From positions 1 to 16,409 of the forward strand of contig JANWVS010000005.1 of assembly GCA_025056835.1 (NCBI GenBank): a stretch of 16,409 bases of DNA. Direction: 5' to 3'. This DNA comes from Gemmataceae bacterium (lineage in GTDB: Bacteria; Planctomycetota; Planctomycetia; Gemmatales; Gemmataceae). Below the pieces are notes generated by a model that had not been told where the DNA came from, made no database searches, and was given only the letters and a program-made list of their open reading frames with translations. The stretch's first letter is position 1. Each line of letters begins with the position of its first letter. Below, piece by piece: positions 7,818 to 14,430 of the stretch. Both the position numbers and the translations under genes were made by a program.

Positions 7818-8891
7818 TCAATCGGGACTTTGCCGCGTCACCTTCGATCGGAATCCCTTGAGGTTGTCTTGTTCTTCGACGGGGCGAACAATGCGGAAGC
7901 CGACGTAGTCCCATTGCGTCAACCACCAGACGCTCTGGGGCCGTTGCGGATCGAGTTTGATCCACTCCGGCGTCGAACCGACGCGGGCAGCGCTGCGCAG
8001 CCGCGGGGCGTCGTCATGCCAGGATCCGCCGCGCACGACATGCGAAAACCGCCGTTCTGTCGGCAGCAAAACGGGCCACAGCGCCGGTTTGTCCTTCGGC
8101 ATCATTTGGTAATAATTCTTGTCGTAATGATCGAGGCACCACTCGGCGACATTGCCGTACATGTCGTACAGTCCCCAGGGATTCGGCTTGCGGGTGGCGA
8201 CGGGGTGGGTCTTCGGCTCTTCGTCCTCGCTGGGGGCGGCGTTTTTGATGTACCAGGCGTAGTCGCGCAAGTCCTTGGGATCGTCGCCGAAAAAGTAAGC
8301 CGTCTTGGTACCGGCCCGACAGGCCCATTCCCATTCTGCTTCGGTGGGTAAGCGGTAGATCTTGCCGGTGCGTTTGCTTAGCCACCGGCAGTATTCGCAG
8401 GCGGCGTGATGCGTCATGCACAGGGCCGGGTGTCTGCCGGCGCCGTGCCCGTAGTACTGATCAACATACGCAGGCGTAGGGCCGGTAAAGGCATCCGGAT
8501 CGGCCTTCAGACGCTTCTCGTTGATCGACCAATGATTGACGCCCATCTCCTTGAGCCAAACTTCGTATTCGTCCCACGTCACTTCGGTCTTGCTCATCCA
8601 AAACGGCCGGACAGTGACCCAATGTTGCGGCCCTTCATCGGGCTGGCGGCCCGGTTCGTTGTCGGGACTGCCCATCAGGAAGGTGCCGCCGGGGATGGGC
8701 ACCATTTCCCATTTCGCTTCGAATCCCTTGGCTTCGCCGGCTTCGTCTCCCTTGATGTGTTCGGTGTAGCCCTTATGCTGGAGCTTGTCGACGACCACGT
8801 CCGGCGGATTTTGCGCCGCGCCGGGCGCGCGGCGGATCAGCGGCAGCGCCGCCAAACAACTCACCAACACGGCTACTACGATGCGAGGCAT
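7818..8891 (-). CDS. Exported SUMF1-fold (FGE/EgtB/PvdO superfamily) protein lacking the formylglycine-generating cysteines
   Basis: About 357 residues from ATG 8891: a signal peptide (PRIVVAVLVSCLAALPL; the LVSC also fits a lipobox) and then one complete SUMF1-type domain. Family blocks in order are MVPIPGGTFLMGSP, VTVRPFWMSKTEVTWDEY, HAACEYCRWLSKRTG, YRLPTEAEWEWACRAG, PNPWGLYDMYGNVAEWC, VVRGGSWHDD and a final YVGFRIVRP. True formylglycine-generating enzymes carry two catalytic cysteines in the segment after RGGS; here that segment reads WHDDAPRLRSAARVGS with none. Sulfatase-activating activity is therefore unlikely; a structural, binding or other nonheme-metal role is more plausible. The start is uncertain: ATG 8909 is six codons upstream and neither has a clear Shine-Dalgarno site. 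The more distant TTG at 8954 lies upstream of the predicted -10 and is disfavoured. fabH follows closely downstream. Confidence 0.88.
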   Translation of the reverse strand: MPRIVVAVLVSCLAALPLIRRAPGAAQNPPDVVVDKLQHKGYTEHIKGDEAGEAKGFEAKWEMVPIPGGTFLMGSPDNEPGRQPDEGPQHWVTVRPFWMSKTEVTWDEYEVWLKEMGVNHWSINEKRLKADPDAFTGPTPAYVDQYYGHGAGRHPALCMTHHAACEYCRWLSKRTGKIYRLPTEAEWEWACRAGTKTAYFFGDDPKDLRDYAWYIKNAAPSEDEEPKTHPVATRKPNPWGLYDMYGNVAEWCLDHYDKNYYQMMPKDKPALWPVLLPTERRFSHVVRGGSWHDDAPRLRSAARVGSTPEWIKLDPQRPQSVWWLTQWDYVGFRIVRPVEEQDNLKGFRSKVTRQSPD

Positions 8892-8944
8892 GGCGAGGTT
8901 TTCGGTCATCCCAAGGGGCAGACATCGGTCAGCGACACTACGGT

Positions 8945-8953
8945 ATTCTAACA
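8945..8953 (-). promoter_or_regulatory. Extended -10 promoter candidate for the SUMF1-like gene
   Basis: The minus strand reads TGTTAGAAT from 8953 to 8945: a TG dinucleotide, one base, and TAGAAT, which matches the -10 consensus at 5 of 6 positions. No good -35 is present at 17 bp, which is acceptable for an extended -10 promoter. A start near 8938 would give a leader of about 30-47 nt before ATG 8909 or 8891. Confidence 0.4.
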
Positions 8954-9069
8954 AGACAGCTAGCCGGCGGCGTGGAAATTATGCGCTGTCGGGTCGCCGC
9001 AAGACCGCACCTGGGCCGGAGCATTGCAGCTTTTTCATGCGCCGGCTGGTAAATGTTGCTCAGGTGACG

Positions 9070-9110
9070 GTTGCCACGAACACGACGTGCGTGCGGTTGT
9101 TTCGTGCAAC
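9070..9110 (+). promoter_or_regulatory. Inverted repeat, candidate upstream activator site for a sigma54 promoter
   Basis: GTTGCCACGAA (9070-9080) and TTCGTGCAAC (9101-9110) are inverted copies differing by one extra C, with centres about 30 bp apart. They lie about 76-116 bp upstream of the start predicted for the sigma54 promoter at 9160-9175. Enhancer-binding proteins of the NtrC type commonly bind dyads in that range. Sequence and spacing are observed; the function is inferred. No such activator gene is in the window. Confidence 0.4.
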
Positions 9111-9159
9111 TGACGACTGACGCGGGAGATGCGCCGCGCACCGATTTTCTCGCCGTCTG

Positions 9160-9175
9160 TGGCACAAAGATTGCA
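9160..9175 (+). promoter_or_regulatory. Near-consensus sigma54 (RpoN) promoter
   Basis: TGGCAC (9160-9165), five bases, then TTGCA (9171-9175) reproduces the -24/-12 consensus TGGCAC-N5-TTGC(A/T) exactly. The GG and GC doublets are 10 bp apart, as sigma54 requires. The predicted start is near 9186, one base before a perfect hairpin. The site is in a 620-bp gap with no supported protein gene, not inside a coding region. Confidence 0.65.
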
Positions 9176-9185
9176 CTGAGGCGAG

Positions 9186-9387
9186 GCATCGCCGAGGCGG
9201 CGATGGGGCTGGCAGAGAAGAGGCCCACCCACACGGATGGCGGCCGTCGCTGGTCGCCGCGGCGCCCGGAACTCGTCGCGGTGGCCGAGGGCGGCTGGTC
9301 CGCTCGGCGATCCCAAGTATCCCCCCGGCAGCTGCCCGACTGCCGCTCCCTTGAACCCGCGCTGCCGACCCGGCGCGGGTTTTTCTT
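9186..9387 (+). ncRNA. Candidate sigma54-dependent small RNA, about 200 nt
   Basis: No known RNA family is recognised. The case rests on a sigma54-type promoter immediately upstream, a strong intrinsic terminator at the 3' end and a chain of stem-loops between. The 5' hairpin pairs CATCGCCG (9187-9194) with CGGCGATG (9198-9205). Further stems can be drawn at 9206-9210/9222-9226, 9240-9245/9252-9257, 9258-9264/9274-9280, 9285-9294/9300-9307 (two-base bulge) and 9326-9331/9340-9345, then the terminator at 9354-9381. The stretch at 9308-9325 is predicted unpaired and includes the start of a run of six C (9321-9326), a feature that in other small RNAs pairs with Shine-Dalgarno sequences. The stems are easy to find in GC-rich DNA, so promoter and terminator carry most of the weight. 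An open frame runs through it (ATG at 9203) but continues past the terminator and has no plausible start site. Alternative: a structured, attenuated leader of the hydrolase gene at 9512. Confidence 0.5.
9354..9387 (+). terminator. Strong intrinsic terminator
   Basis: AACCCGCGC (9354-9362) pairs perfectly with GCGCGGGTT (9373-9381) around a 10-nt loop, and a T-rich tail (TTTTTCTTTT) follows directly from 9380. The orientation serves plus-strand transcription, yet the nearest upstream protein gene on that strand ends at 6675, so it must end some other plus-strand transcript. It is the best terminator I can see in the window. Confidence 0.75.
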
Positions 9388-9438
9388 TTGTGCCGGCGCG
9401 GCGGCCCGCTCTGCGCGGAACAACTTCTACTTTCTTTC

Positions 9439-9467
9439 TCGATTGCCGGATGCTAAAAGACGATAAC
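9439..9467 (+). promoter_or_regulatory. Weak promoter candidate for the lipoprotein hydrolase gene
   Basis: TCGATT (9439-9444) and GATAAC (9462-9467) are 17 bp apart and match the housekeeping consensus at 3 and 4 of 6 positions. Located between the terminator at 9354-9387 and ATG 9512, it would give a leader of about 38 nt. A poor match; listed because a promoter is expected in this short stretch and nothing better is visible. Confidence 0.2.
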
Positions 9468-9511
9468 ACCTGACCCGGCGGAGGTCGGCGTCGGACCACG
9501 GAGCCGCCTGT

Positions 9512-10201
9512 ATGCTGCATCACTTGGCACGACTTGCGAACCTAGGCTTGCTCGTGATGACCGGTTGCACGACGCTCTGGCCCGGCGGCGACCACCAGCT
9601 TACCCAACCCGCCCCGTCGGCGGAGGTGCAACAAGCCAGCTGGAACCTCCGCAAGGAGTTTCCCGGCAAGGTCCACCTCTTTCGCGGCGGTGCCGGTATT
9701 TTTTCGCTGGGGATGGATACCCTCGGCAAGCGGCTCAGCGCCGCCGGAGTCGACAACGAGGTCCATTTCCACTCGCAATGCTGGTTCCTGGCCGACCGCA
9801 TTGCCCGCGAATGCGCCAATCTCGACGGACCTTTGATTTTGGGCGGGCACTCTTGGGGTGCCGATGCGGCATTGCGGCTCGCCCACCTCTTGGACGCCCG
9901 GCGCGTGCCGATCGACCTGATCGTCACCATCGACCCCACGACACCGCCGACGGTCCCCAAGAACGTCCGTCGCGTCGTCAACATCTATCGCGACAGCGGC
10001 GCCTGGGACGTGGTGCCGATCTGGCGCGGCGTGCCGCTGGAAAAGGCCCCCGATGCCGCCCACGTCCGCTTGGAGAACATTCACGTCCAGGAACATCCCG
10101 ACTTGAACCTTCCCGGCCTGAGCCATTCGACCATCGACGATAACCCGATCATTCAGCAAGAGGTCATCAAGCAGATCCTTAAGACGTGTAAGGGAGCCTG
10201 A
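9512..10201 (+). CDS. Predicted lipoprotein with alpha/beta-hydrolase fold
   Basis: A 229-residue protein with a lipoprotein-type start: LGLLVMTGC, lipid-anchoring Cys at residue 19, then a mature chain. The body fits a small alpha/beta hydrolase: the nucleophile elbow GGHSWG with Ser114 following a hydrophobic strand (GPLILGG), a probable acid Asp141 in VTIDPTTPP, and a probable base His205 in GLSHSTIDDNP. The substrate, whether an ester, thioester or lipid, cannot be read. The early FPGKVHLFRGGAGIFSLGMDTLGKRL block resembles the first strand and oxyanion region of lipase-like members. GGAG at 9500-9503 lies 8 nt before the ATG. It stands alone on the plus strand, 12 bp from the convergent helicase gene, and just downstream of the candidate small RNA. 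Localisation to the envelope is inferred from the lipobox. Confidence 0.8.
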   Translation: MLHHLARLANLGLLVMTGCTTLWPGGDHQLTQPAPSAEVQQASWNLRKEFPGKVHLFRGGAGIFSLGMDTLGKRLSAAGVDNEVHFHSQCWFLADRIARECANLDGPLILGGHSWGADAALRLAHLLDARRVPIDLIVTIDPTTPPTVPKNVRRVVNIYRDSGAWDVVPIWRGVPLEKAPDAAHVRLENIHVQEHPDLNLPGLSHSTIDDNPIIQQEVIKQILKTCKGA

Positions 10202-10213
10202 GCCGCCGACCGC

Positions 10214-12217
10214 TCAGCAGGAGACCGCGACGCCGTCGATCACCACGCGGCATGGCGGCAGCGCTTCGAGAAAATTGCGGCCGTATCCCTTGCTCAAGAC
10301 GCGCGGATCAAGGATCGCCACCAGGCCGCGATCGCTTTGGGTGCGAATCAAGCGCCCAAAACCTTGCTTGAGCTTGATGATCGCCTGAGGCACGGAGTAG
10401 TCGAAAAACGGACTGCCCCCGCGGGCCTGAATCGCTTCACAACGGGCCTCGACGATCGGCCGGTCCGGCGGCGCAAAAGGCAATTTCGTGATGATGACGG
10501 TCGACAACGCTTCGCCGGGAACGTCAACGCCCTGCCAGAACGTCTCGACTCCGAAGAGCACCGCCGCGGCGCCGTGGCGAAAGCGGTCCAGCATCTGTGC
10601 CGGGGGCATGCCGTCGGCCTGGCAGAGCAACTCGAAGCCCTCGCTGCGAAACCACTCACGCAGCCGCTCGGCCAGCCGCTCCATCATCTGATGGCTGGTG
10701 AACAGCACAAACGCCCGCCCGTGGCTGAGGCTGACGAAGTATTGAATCTTGGCGGCACAAGCCTGTTCGTAGCGCTCGGCGTCGCCCGGATCGGGCATGC
10801 GGCGAAAGAGATGCAGCTCAACTTGCTCGCGATAGTTGAACGGACTGCCGAGCTGGAGGGTGGCGGATTGTCCGGGAAAACCGAGCCGCCGCTGGAAGTA
10901 CGCGAATCCGTTCCGCCCGCCGACGCTGAGCGTGGCGCTGGTAAGGACCACGGTCGGCACCCGGTCGAACAACAGTCTGCGGAGCAGGGGACCGACATCG
11001 ATCGGTGCGCAGGCCAGCGTCAGGCGTTCCTGTCGCGTCGGGGGGCCTTCGAGCCAATAGACCTGGTCCGCCAGCTTCTGGTGCAGCCAATGGTGGACGG
11101 CCTCGCCCAAGGCCTCGCAGCGGTTGGCGGCGGCCTCAATTTCGACTTTTTCCTCGTCGTTGTCGACGTTCTGCGCGATTCGATCCAGAGTGTTGGCCAG
11201 GCTGGTCAGCTCTGGCGAGAGCACGTCGGGCACCGGCAGCGGTGTGCGGACGCGCTGGGTCTCCCGCAGCGGCGTTCCCGGCCGGGACTTGGCCTGTTGC
11301 CCGCGCCACTCCTGCAAGCTGGCAAAGAAGCGGTCCGCGGCCCGTTGCGTCTCGAACACGCGGCGTTGATCCTCGGCGGTCCCGTACCACGACAGTAAGC
11401 CGTGCAGGTGAACGTTGCGTTCGTGAAGCAGCTTTCGCAGCAGATAATCGACCTGGCCGCGGGTCACTTGCAGCCCCAGGTGATCGGAAGCGACGTCTTC
11501 CAGCGTGTGGGCCTCGTCAAAAATGACGACGTTGTAGTCGGGCAAGATCGCCTTTTCCACGCCCAGGCTGCGCAGCGCCAAGTCGCTGAAGAAGAGGGCA
11601 TGGTTGACGACGAGCAAGTCGGCGTCGTGGATTTGCTTGCGGGCCTGGAAGTAAAAGCACTGGTCGAAGTCGGCGCACCTTTTGCCAAGGCAGTTGTTGG
11701 AATCGCTTTCGACCAGGTCCCACACGGCCGACGATGGCCGATACGACAAGTCGCTGCGGCTGCCGTCTTTCGATCGACCTGCCCAACGGGCGATACGCTT
11801 CAGTTCGTCGAAGCCGTGGTCGTCGGCCAGGAGCGACGGGGCGCGCTGCTGGGCGACGCGCAGCCGCCGTTTGCTCAGGTAATTGCCCCGGCCCTTGACC
11901 AGCAGCGGCAGAAAAGGTTCGTCGATGACGCTTTGCAAGAACGGCAGGTCCTTGCGCATGAGCTGCTCTTGCAAGCCGATCGTGTGCGTGGAAACGACGA
12001 CCCTGCACTCGTCCTGGGCCAAGGCGGCGAGAATGGCTGGCACGAGGTAGGCGAAGCTCTTGCCCGTGCCCGTGCCGGCTTCGACCATGAGATGTCGGCG
12101 CTCGGCGATGGCCCGGGCCACGGCGTCGGCCATGGCGAGCTGCTGCGGCCGCGACTCGAAACTGCTCAGCTGGGCCGCAATGGCCCCGCCAGGGCCGAGA
12201 ATGGCGCGATGCGACAT
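10214..12217 (-). CDS. dinG: DinG-family (XPD/Rad3-like) superfamily 2 DNA helicase
   Basis: A 667-residue ATP-dependent helicase of the DinG/XPD branch, which in studied relatives unwinds DNA 5'-3' and acts on R-loops or forks. Visible parts: RPQQLAMA (Q-motif region, about 23-30), Walker A EAGTGTGKS (46-54, Lys53), motif Ia STHTIGLQEQL, Walker B/DEAH at 234-237, TSATL, and late motifs VLFGVETFWQGVDVPG and QGFGRLIRTQSDRG with the arginine finger. Of the four cysteines that usually hold the 4Fe-4S cluster, three are present (C176, C181, C187), but the expected first one is Ser115 in GNYLSKRRL. No N-terminal exonuclease domain is present. The start at 12217 begins just before LGPGGAIA, where homologues begin; an alternative ATG at 12280 overlaps the prpD stop as ATGA but adds an unconserved Ser/Arg-rich stretch. 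Family is firm; the symbol is by family likeness only. Confidence 0.88.
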   Translation of the reverse strand: MSHRAILGPGGAIAAQLSSFESRPQQLAMADAVARAIAERRHLMVEAGTGTGKSFAYLVPAILAALAQDECRVVVSTHTIGLQEQLMRKDLPFLQSVIDEPFLPLLVKGRGNYLSKRRLRVAQQRAPSLLADDHGFDELKRIARWAGRSKDGSRSDLSYRPSSAVWDLVESDSNNCLGKRCADFDQCFYFQARKQIHDADLLVVNHALFFSDLALRSLGVEKAILPDYNVVIFDEAHTLEDVASDHLGLQVTRGQVDYLLRKLLHERNVHLHGLLSWYGTAEDQRRVFETQRAADRFFASLQEWRGQQAKSRPGTPLRETQRVRTPLPVPDVLSPELTSLANTLDRIAQNVDNDEEKVEIEAAANRCEALGEAVHHWLHQKLADQVYWLEGPPTRQERLTLACAPIDVGPLLRRLLFDRVPTVVLTSATLSVGGRNGFAYFQRRLGFPGQSATLQLGSPFNYREQVELHLFRRMPDPGDAERYEQACAAKIQYFVSLSHGRAFVLFTSHQMMERLAERLREWFRSEGFELLCQADGMPPAQMLDRFRHGAAAVLFGVETFWQGVDVPGEALSTVIITKLPFAPPDRPIVEARCEAIQARGGSPFFDYSVPQAIIKLKQGFGRLIRTQSDRGLVAILDPRVLSKGYGRNFLEALPPCRVVIDGVAVSC

Positions 12218-12276
12218 GCAGCTTATTGTCGAAGAATCCGACCGCGACGGGTAGGACGACCGCCGCGATTCGCCGG

Positions 12277-13728
12277 TCATCCCGGCGCCGGCAGCCAGGC
12301 ATCGAGGAAGGTCGATACGGGCAGCGCTTCCAGTCGGCTGCGGTCCAGGCACAGTGCTTCCAGCTCGGCCGCGCGCTGGCGGCTGAACGATCGCGCCGCG
12401 TTGGCCCGAAACTTCTCCCGCAGCAGCGGCAATCCTTCGACCCGACGGCGGCGGTGTCCCAGCGGGTATTCAATTTCCACCTTGGCCGTGGCGGTGCCGT
12501 CGTCGAAAAACACCTGAACGGCGTTGGCGATCGATCGTTTGTCGGGTTCGAGATACTCGCGCGTGTACCGCGGGTCTTCGACGACCTGCATCTTGGCGCG
12601 CAACAGGTCGAGACGCGGGTCGGCGGCGGCCGCGTCCTCGTAATGGTCGGCGGTCAAGGCGCCGTGCAGCAGGGCGGCGGCGACGATGTATTGCAGGCAG
12701 TGATCGCGGTCGGCCGGATTGTGGAGCGGTCCGGTCTTGCTGATGATCCGGATGGCCGGTTCTTGCGTCGTCAACTCGATGCGGGCAATGCGGTCGATGC
12801 GGTCCTTGACCTGGGGATGGAGGCGGAGGGCGCATTCGGCCGCGGTTTGCGCGTGGAACTCGGCCGGGAAGGCGATCTTGAAGAGCACGTTTTCCATGAC
12901 GTAGCAACCGAGCGGCCGGGCCAGGGTCGGACGTTTGCCGCGGAAAAGGACGTCGGCAAAACCCCACTGCGGCGCCGACAAGGCGCTGGGCAGCCCGGGT
13001 TCGCCGGCAACGGCCAACAGCGCGAGCCGGACAGCCCGGCTGGTGGCGTCGCCCGCGGCCCAGGATTTGCGCTGGCCGGCGTTGGGGGCGTGGCGGTAGG
13101 TTCGCAGGCTATGGCCGTCGACCCAGGCGTGCGACAGGGCGTTGATCGTTTGTTCCTTGGTGGCCCCCAAGAGAACACAAGCCACGGCCGTGGAGGCGAC
13201 TTTGACGAGGATGACATGATCCAGGCCGACGCGATTGAAGCTGTTGTCCAAGGCCAAGACGCCTTGGATCTCGTGGGCCTTGATCATCGCCGTCAGCACC
13301 TCGCCCATCAGCAACGGCGCTTTTCCGGCGGCCTGGCGCTGCCGGCAAACGAAATCAGCCACGGCGAGGATGGCCCCGAGATTGTCGGACGGATGGCCCC
13401 ATTCGGCGGCGAGCCAGGTGTCGTTGTAGTCGAGCCAGCGAATGGCGCAACCGATGTCAAAAGCCGCTTTGACTGGGTCCAACTCGAAGGGCGTACCCGG
13501 CACCCGCGCGCCGCCGGGAACCACGGTGCCCGGTACGATCGGCCCCAGCATCCGGAAACACGCCGGATATTGAAGCGCCAGCAGGGCACAGCCAAGGCTG
13601 TCGAGCAGGCAGTAGCAGGCGGTCTCGTAGGCCGCGGCGCTGAAATCGGCCGCGTCGTGCGCGTAATCAGCCAGGGCCACCAGCTCGGCGTCCGGCGCGG
13701 GGCGGAGGTTGCTGTCGGCGTGGGACAT
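12277..13728 (-). CDS. prpD: 2-methylcitrate dehydratase (MmgE/PrpD family)
   Basis: A 483-residue cytoplasmic enzyme, the same length as E. coli PrpD. PrpD dehydrates 2-methylcitrate to 2-methyl-cis-aconitate in the methylcitrate cycle that turns propionyl-CoA into pyruvate and succinate. Diagnostic blocks include LDYNDTW (99-105), GHPSDN (111-116), [13 protein letters not shown] (221-233), [12 protein letters not shown] (287-298) and [12 protein letters not shown] (337-348). The family does not need an iron-sulfur cluster, and none is suggested. The partners prpB (lyase) and prpC (synthase) are not in the window, so the pathway must be completed elsewhere. It lies 18 bp after the small secreted-protein gene and abuts the helicase gene, sharing an ATGA with a possible helicase start, so the three look cotranscribed. 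ATG 13728 has a weak GAG about 8-9 nt upstream. A general MmgE-type dehydratase cannot be fully excluded, but the length and motifs favour PrpD. Confidence 0.9.
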   Translation of the reverse strand: MSHADSNLRPAPDAELVALADYAHDAADFSAAAYETACYCLLDSLGCALLALQYPACFRMLGPIVPGTVVPGGARVPGTPFELDPVKAAFDIGCAIRWLDYNDTWLAAEWGHPSDNLGAILAVADFVCRQRQAAGKAPLLMGEVLTAMIKAHEIQGVLALDNSFNRVGLDHVILVKVASTAVACVLLGATKEQTINALSHAWVDGHSLRTYRHAPNAGQRKSWAAGDATSRAVRLALLAVAGEPGLPSALSAPQWGFADVLFRGKRPTLARPLGCYVMENVLFKIAFPAEFHAQTAAECALRLHPQVKDRIDRIARIELTTQEPAIRIISKTGPLHNPADRDHCLQYIVAAALLHGALTADHYEDAAAADPRLDLLRAKMQVVEDPRYTREYLEPDKRSIANAVQVFFDDGTATAKVEIEYPLGHRRRRVEGLPLLREKFRANAARSFSRQRAAELEALCLDRSRLEALPVSTFLDAWLPAPG

Positions 13729-13746
13729 CGTGTCGACTCGCGGCGC

Positions 13747-14187
13747 TTATTCTTCGTCGTCCATCGGTCGCAAGAAGGTCAACGTTTCACTCTGGAGCAC
13801 GGCCGGGCCGGGCAAGCTGGCCCACCGTCCGGTGAGGCGCGGGTTGCCGCCAACCGCTTCGATGCGGTAAGTGTTGACGCCGCGAATGAGGCCGCGCTCG
13901 GTAGCCATGGCCCAGCTGGCGGAAAAGGTGTTGCCTTGGCGGATACCGATGCCGGTGAAGTTCGACCCCGAACCGATGACCCACTGCACGACATAGACAT
14001 CGCCCTTGCGGCTGATGGTGGCGATGCCGTGGTAGATTTTGCCGCCGGCTTCTTGCCCCTTGCAAACGTAGTAGCCGCTCAGGTCGCCGGCCTCCGGTTC
14101 GAGGGTGGCGGTGCTTTTGGCAGTGTCGCGGGCGCGAGGGGCGTCGATGCTGAGAAGGGCGATGAGGAAGAGAACTGGCGCGTACAT
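13747..14187 (-). CDS. Small secreted beta-rich protein of unknown function
   Basis: A 146-residue protein with a signal peptide (YAPVLFLIALLSIDAPRA, cleavage near PRA or RAR). The mature chain is rich in alternating beta-strand patterns and Gly: GDLSGYYVCKGQEAGGKIYHG, IATISRKGDVYVVQW, then GIGIRQGNTFSASW, NTYRIEAVGG, and LTGRWASLPGPAVLQSETLTFLR. This looks like a small beta-barrel or lipocalin-like fold; I recall similar proteins as conserved hypotheticals in planctomycetes but cannot name the family. ATG 14187 is chosen because AAAGGAG is 6 nt upstream; the frame also opens at TTG 14205, which would bury that ribosome site. It is the first gene of the run with prpD and the helicase, read from the promoter at 14342-14370. 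Confidence 0.78.
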   Translation of the reverse strand: MYAPVLFLIALLSIDAPRARDTAKSTATLEPEAGDLSGYYVCKGQEAGGKIYHGIATISRKGDVYVVQWVIGSGSNFTGIGIRQGNTFSASWAMATERGLIRGVNTYRIEAVGGNPRLTGRWASLPGPAVLQSETLTFLRPMDDEE

Positions 14188-14341
14188 GGATGCTCCTTTC
14201 ACCAAGGGAACCGTGACATGGGGTGGATAAACCGCGAGCAGATTTGCCTGAACCGCAGGAAAGTGCCGATCGCGTTGCCCAACAAGCCGCAGGGTACCAT
14301 CCTGGCGGCGCGGCGGGAGGAATCCATCCCTCTAAACCTGC

Positions 14342-14370
14342 ATTATTTCAACTCCGCCGCCGTGATGCAA
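14342..14370 (-). promoter_or_regulatory. Predicted promoter of the secreted protein-prpD-dinG run
   Basis: On the minus strand TTGCAT (14370-14365), a 17-bp spacer and AATAAT (14347-14342, 5 of 6) are preceded by TG and one base, making an extended -10. A start near 14335 would give a leader of about 148 nt. The -35 overlaps the left arm of the inverted repeat at 14368-14376. Confidence 0.5.
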
Positions 14371-14397
14371 GGTCGCTTTTTTCGGCCGGCGACCTTG
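14368..14397. promoter_or_regulatory. Inverted repeat between divergent promoters, candidate operator
   Basis: CAAGGTCGC (14368-14376) and GCGACCTTG (14389-14397) are perfect 9-bp inverted copies separated by 12 bp (TTTTTTCGGCCG). The left arm overlaps the -35 of the minus-strand promoter and the right arm the -35 of the plus-strand candidate. That placement suits one dimeric regulator acting on both directions. As RNA it would also form a hairpin, but no T run follows it, so a terminator is less likely. Confidence 0.45.
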
Positions 14398-14423
14398 GAA
14401 AGGGGCCGCCCGGCGGGTAAATA
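14395..14423 (+). promoter_or_regulatory. Promoter candidate for the lipoprotein-glpD run
   Basis: TTGGAA (14395-14400) and TAAATA (14418-14423) are 17 bp apart, matching 4 and 3 of 6 consensus positions. The predicted start falls at about 14430-14431, on the ATG itself, which would make the message leaderless. That would explain why no Shine-Dalgarno sequence is visible before the gene. Overlap with the inverted repeat suggests regulation. Confidence 0.35.
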
Positions 14424-14430
14424 AGCCAAC

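Noticed and set aside
7818..8954. SUMF1-like gene starting at TTG 8954
   Set aside because: The TTG lies upstream of the predicted -10 and would place an unconserved stretch before the signal peptide; ATG 8891 or 8909 is preferred.
9071..9466. Open frame of 131 residues across the candidate RNA, with an in-frame ATG at 9203
   Set aside because: It runs straight through the intrinsic terminator, has no ribosome site or motif, and its composition is that of chance GC-rich frames. It was kept only as an alternative explanation in the RNA entry.
9525..9537. A second TGGCAC...TTGC match
   Set aside because: Only three bases separate the two blocks, so GG and GC are 8 bp apart instead of 10, and it lies inside the hydrolase coding sequence.
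12226..14424. 732-residue open frame on the plus strand
   Set aside because: It runs antisense to prpD and the secreted protein, is Gly/Arg/Asp-rich without domain motifs, and disappears against the clear homology on the other strand. It is a GC-driven shadow.
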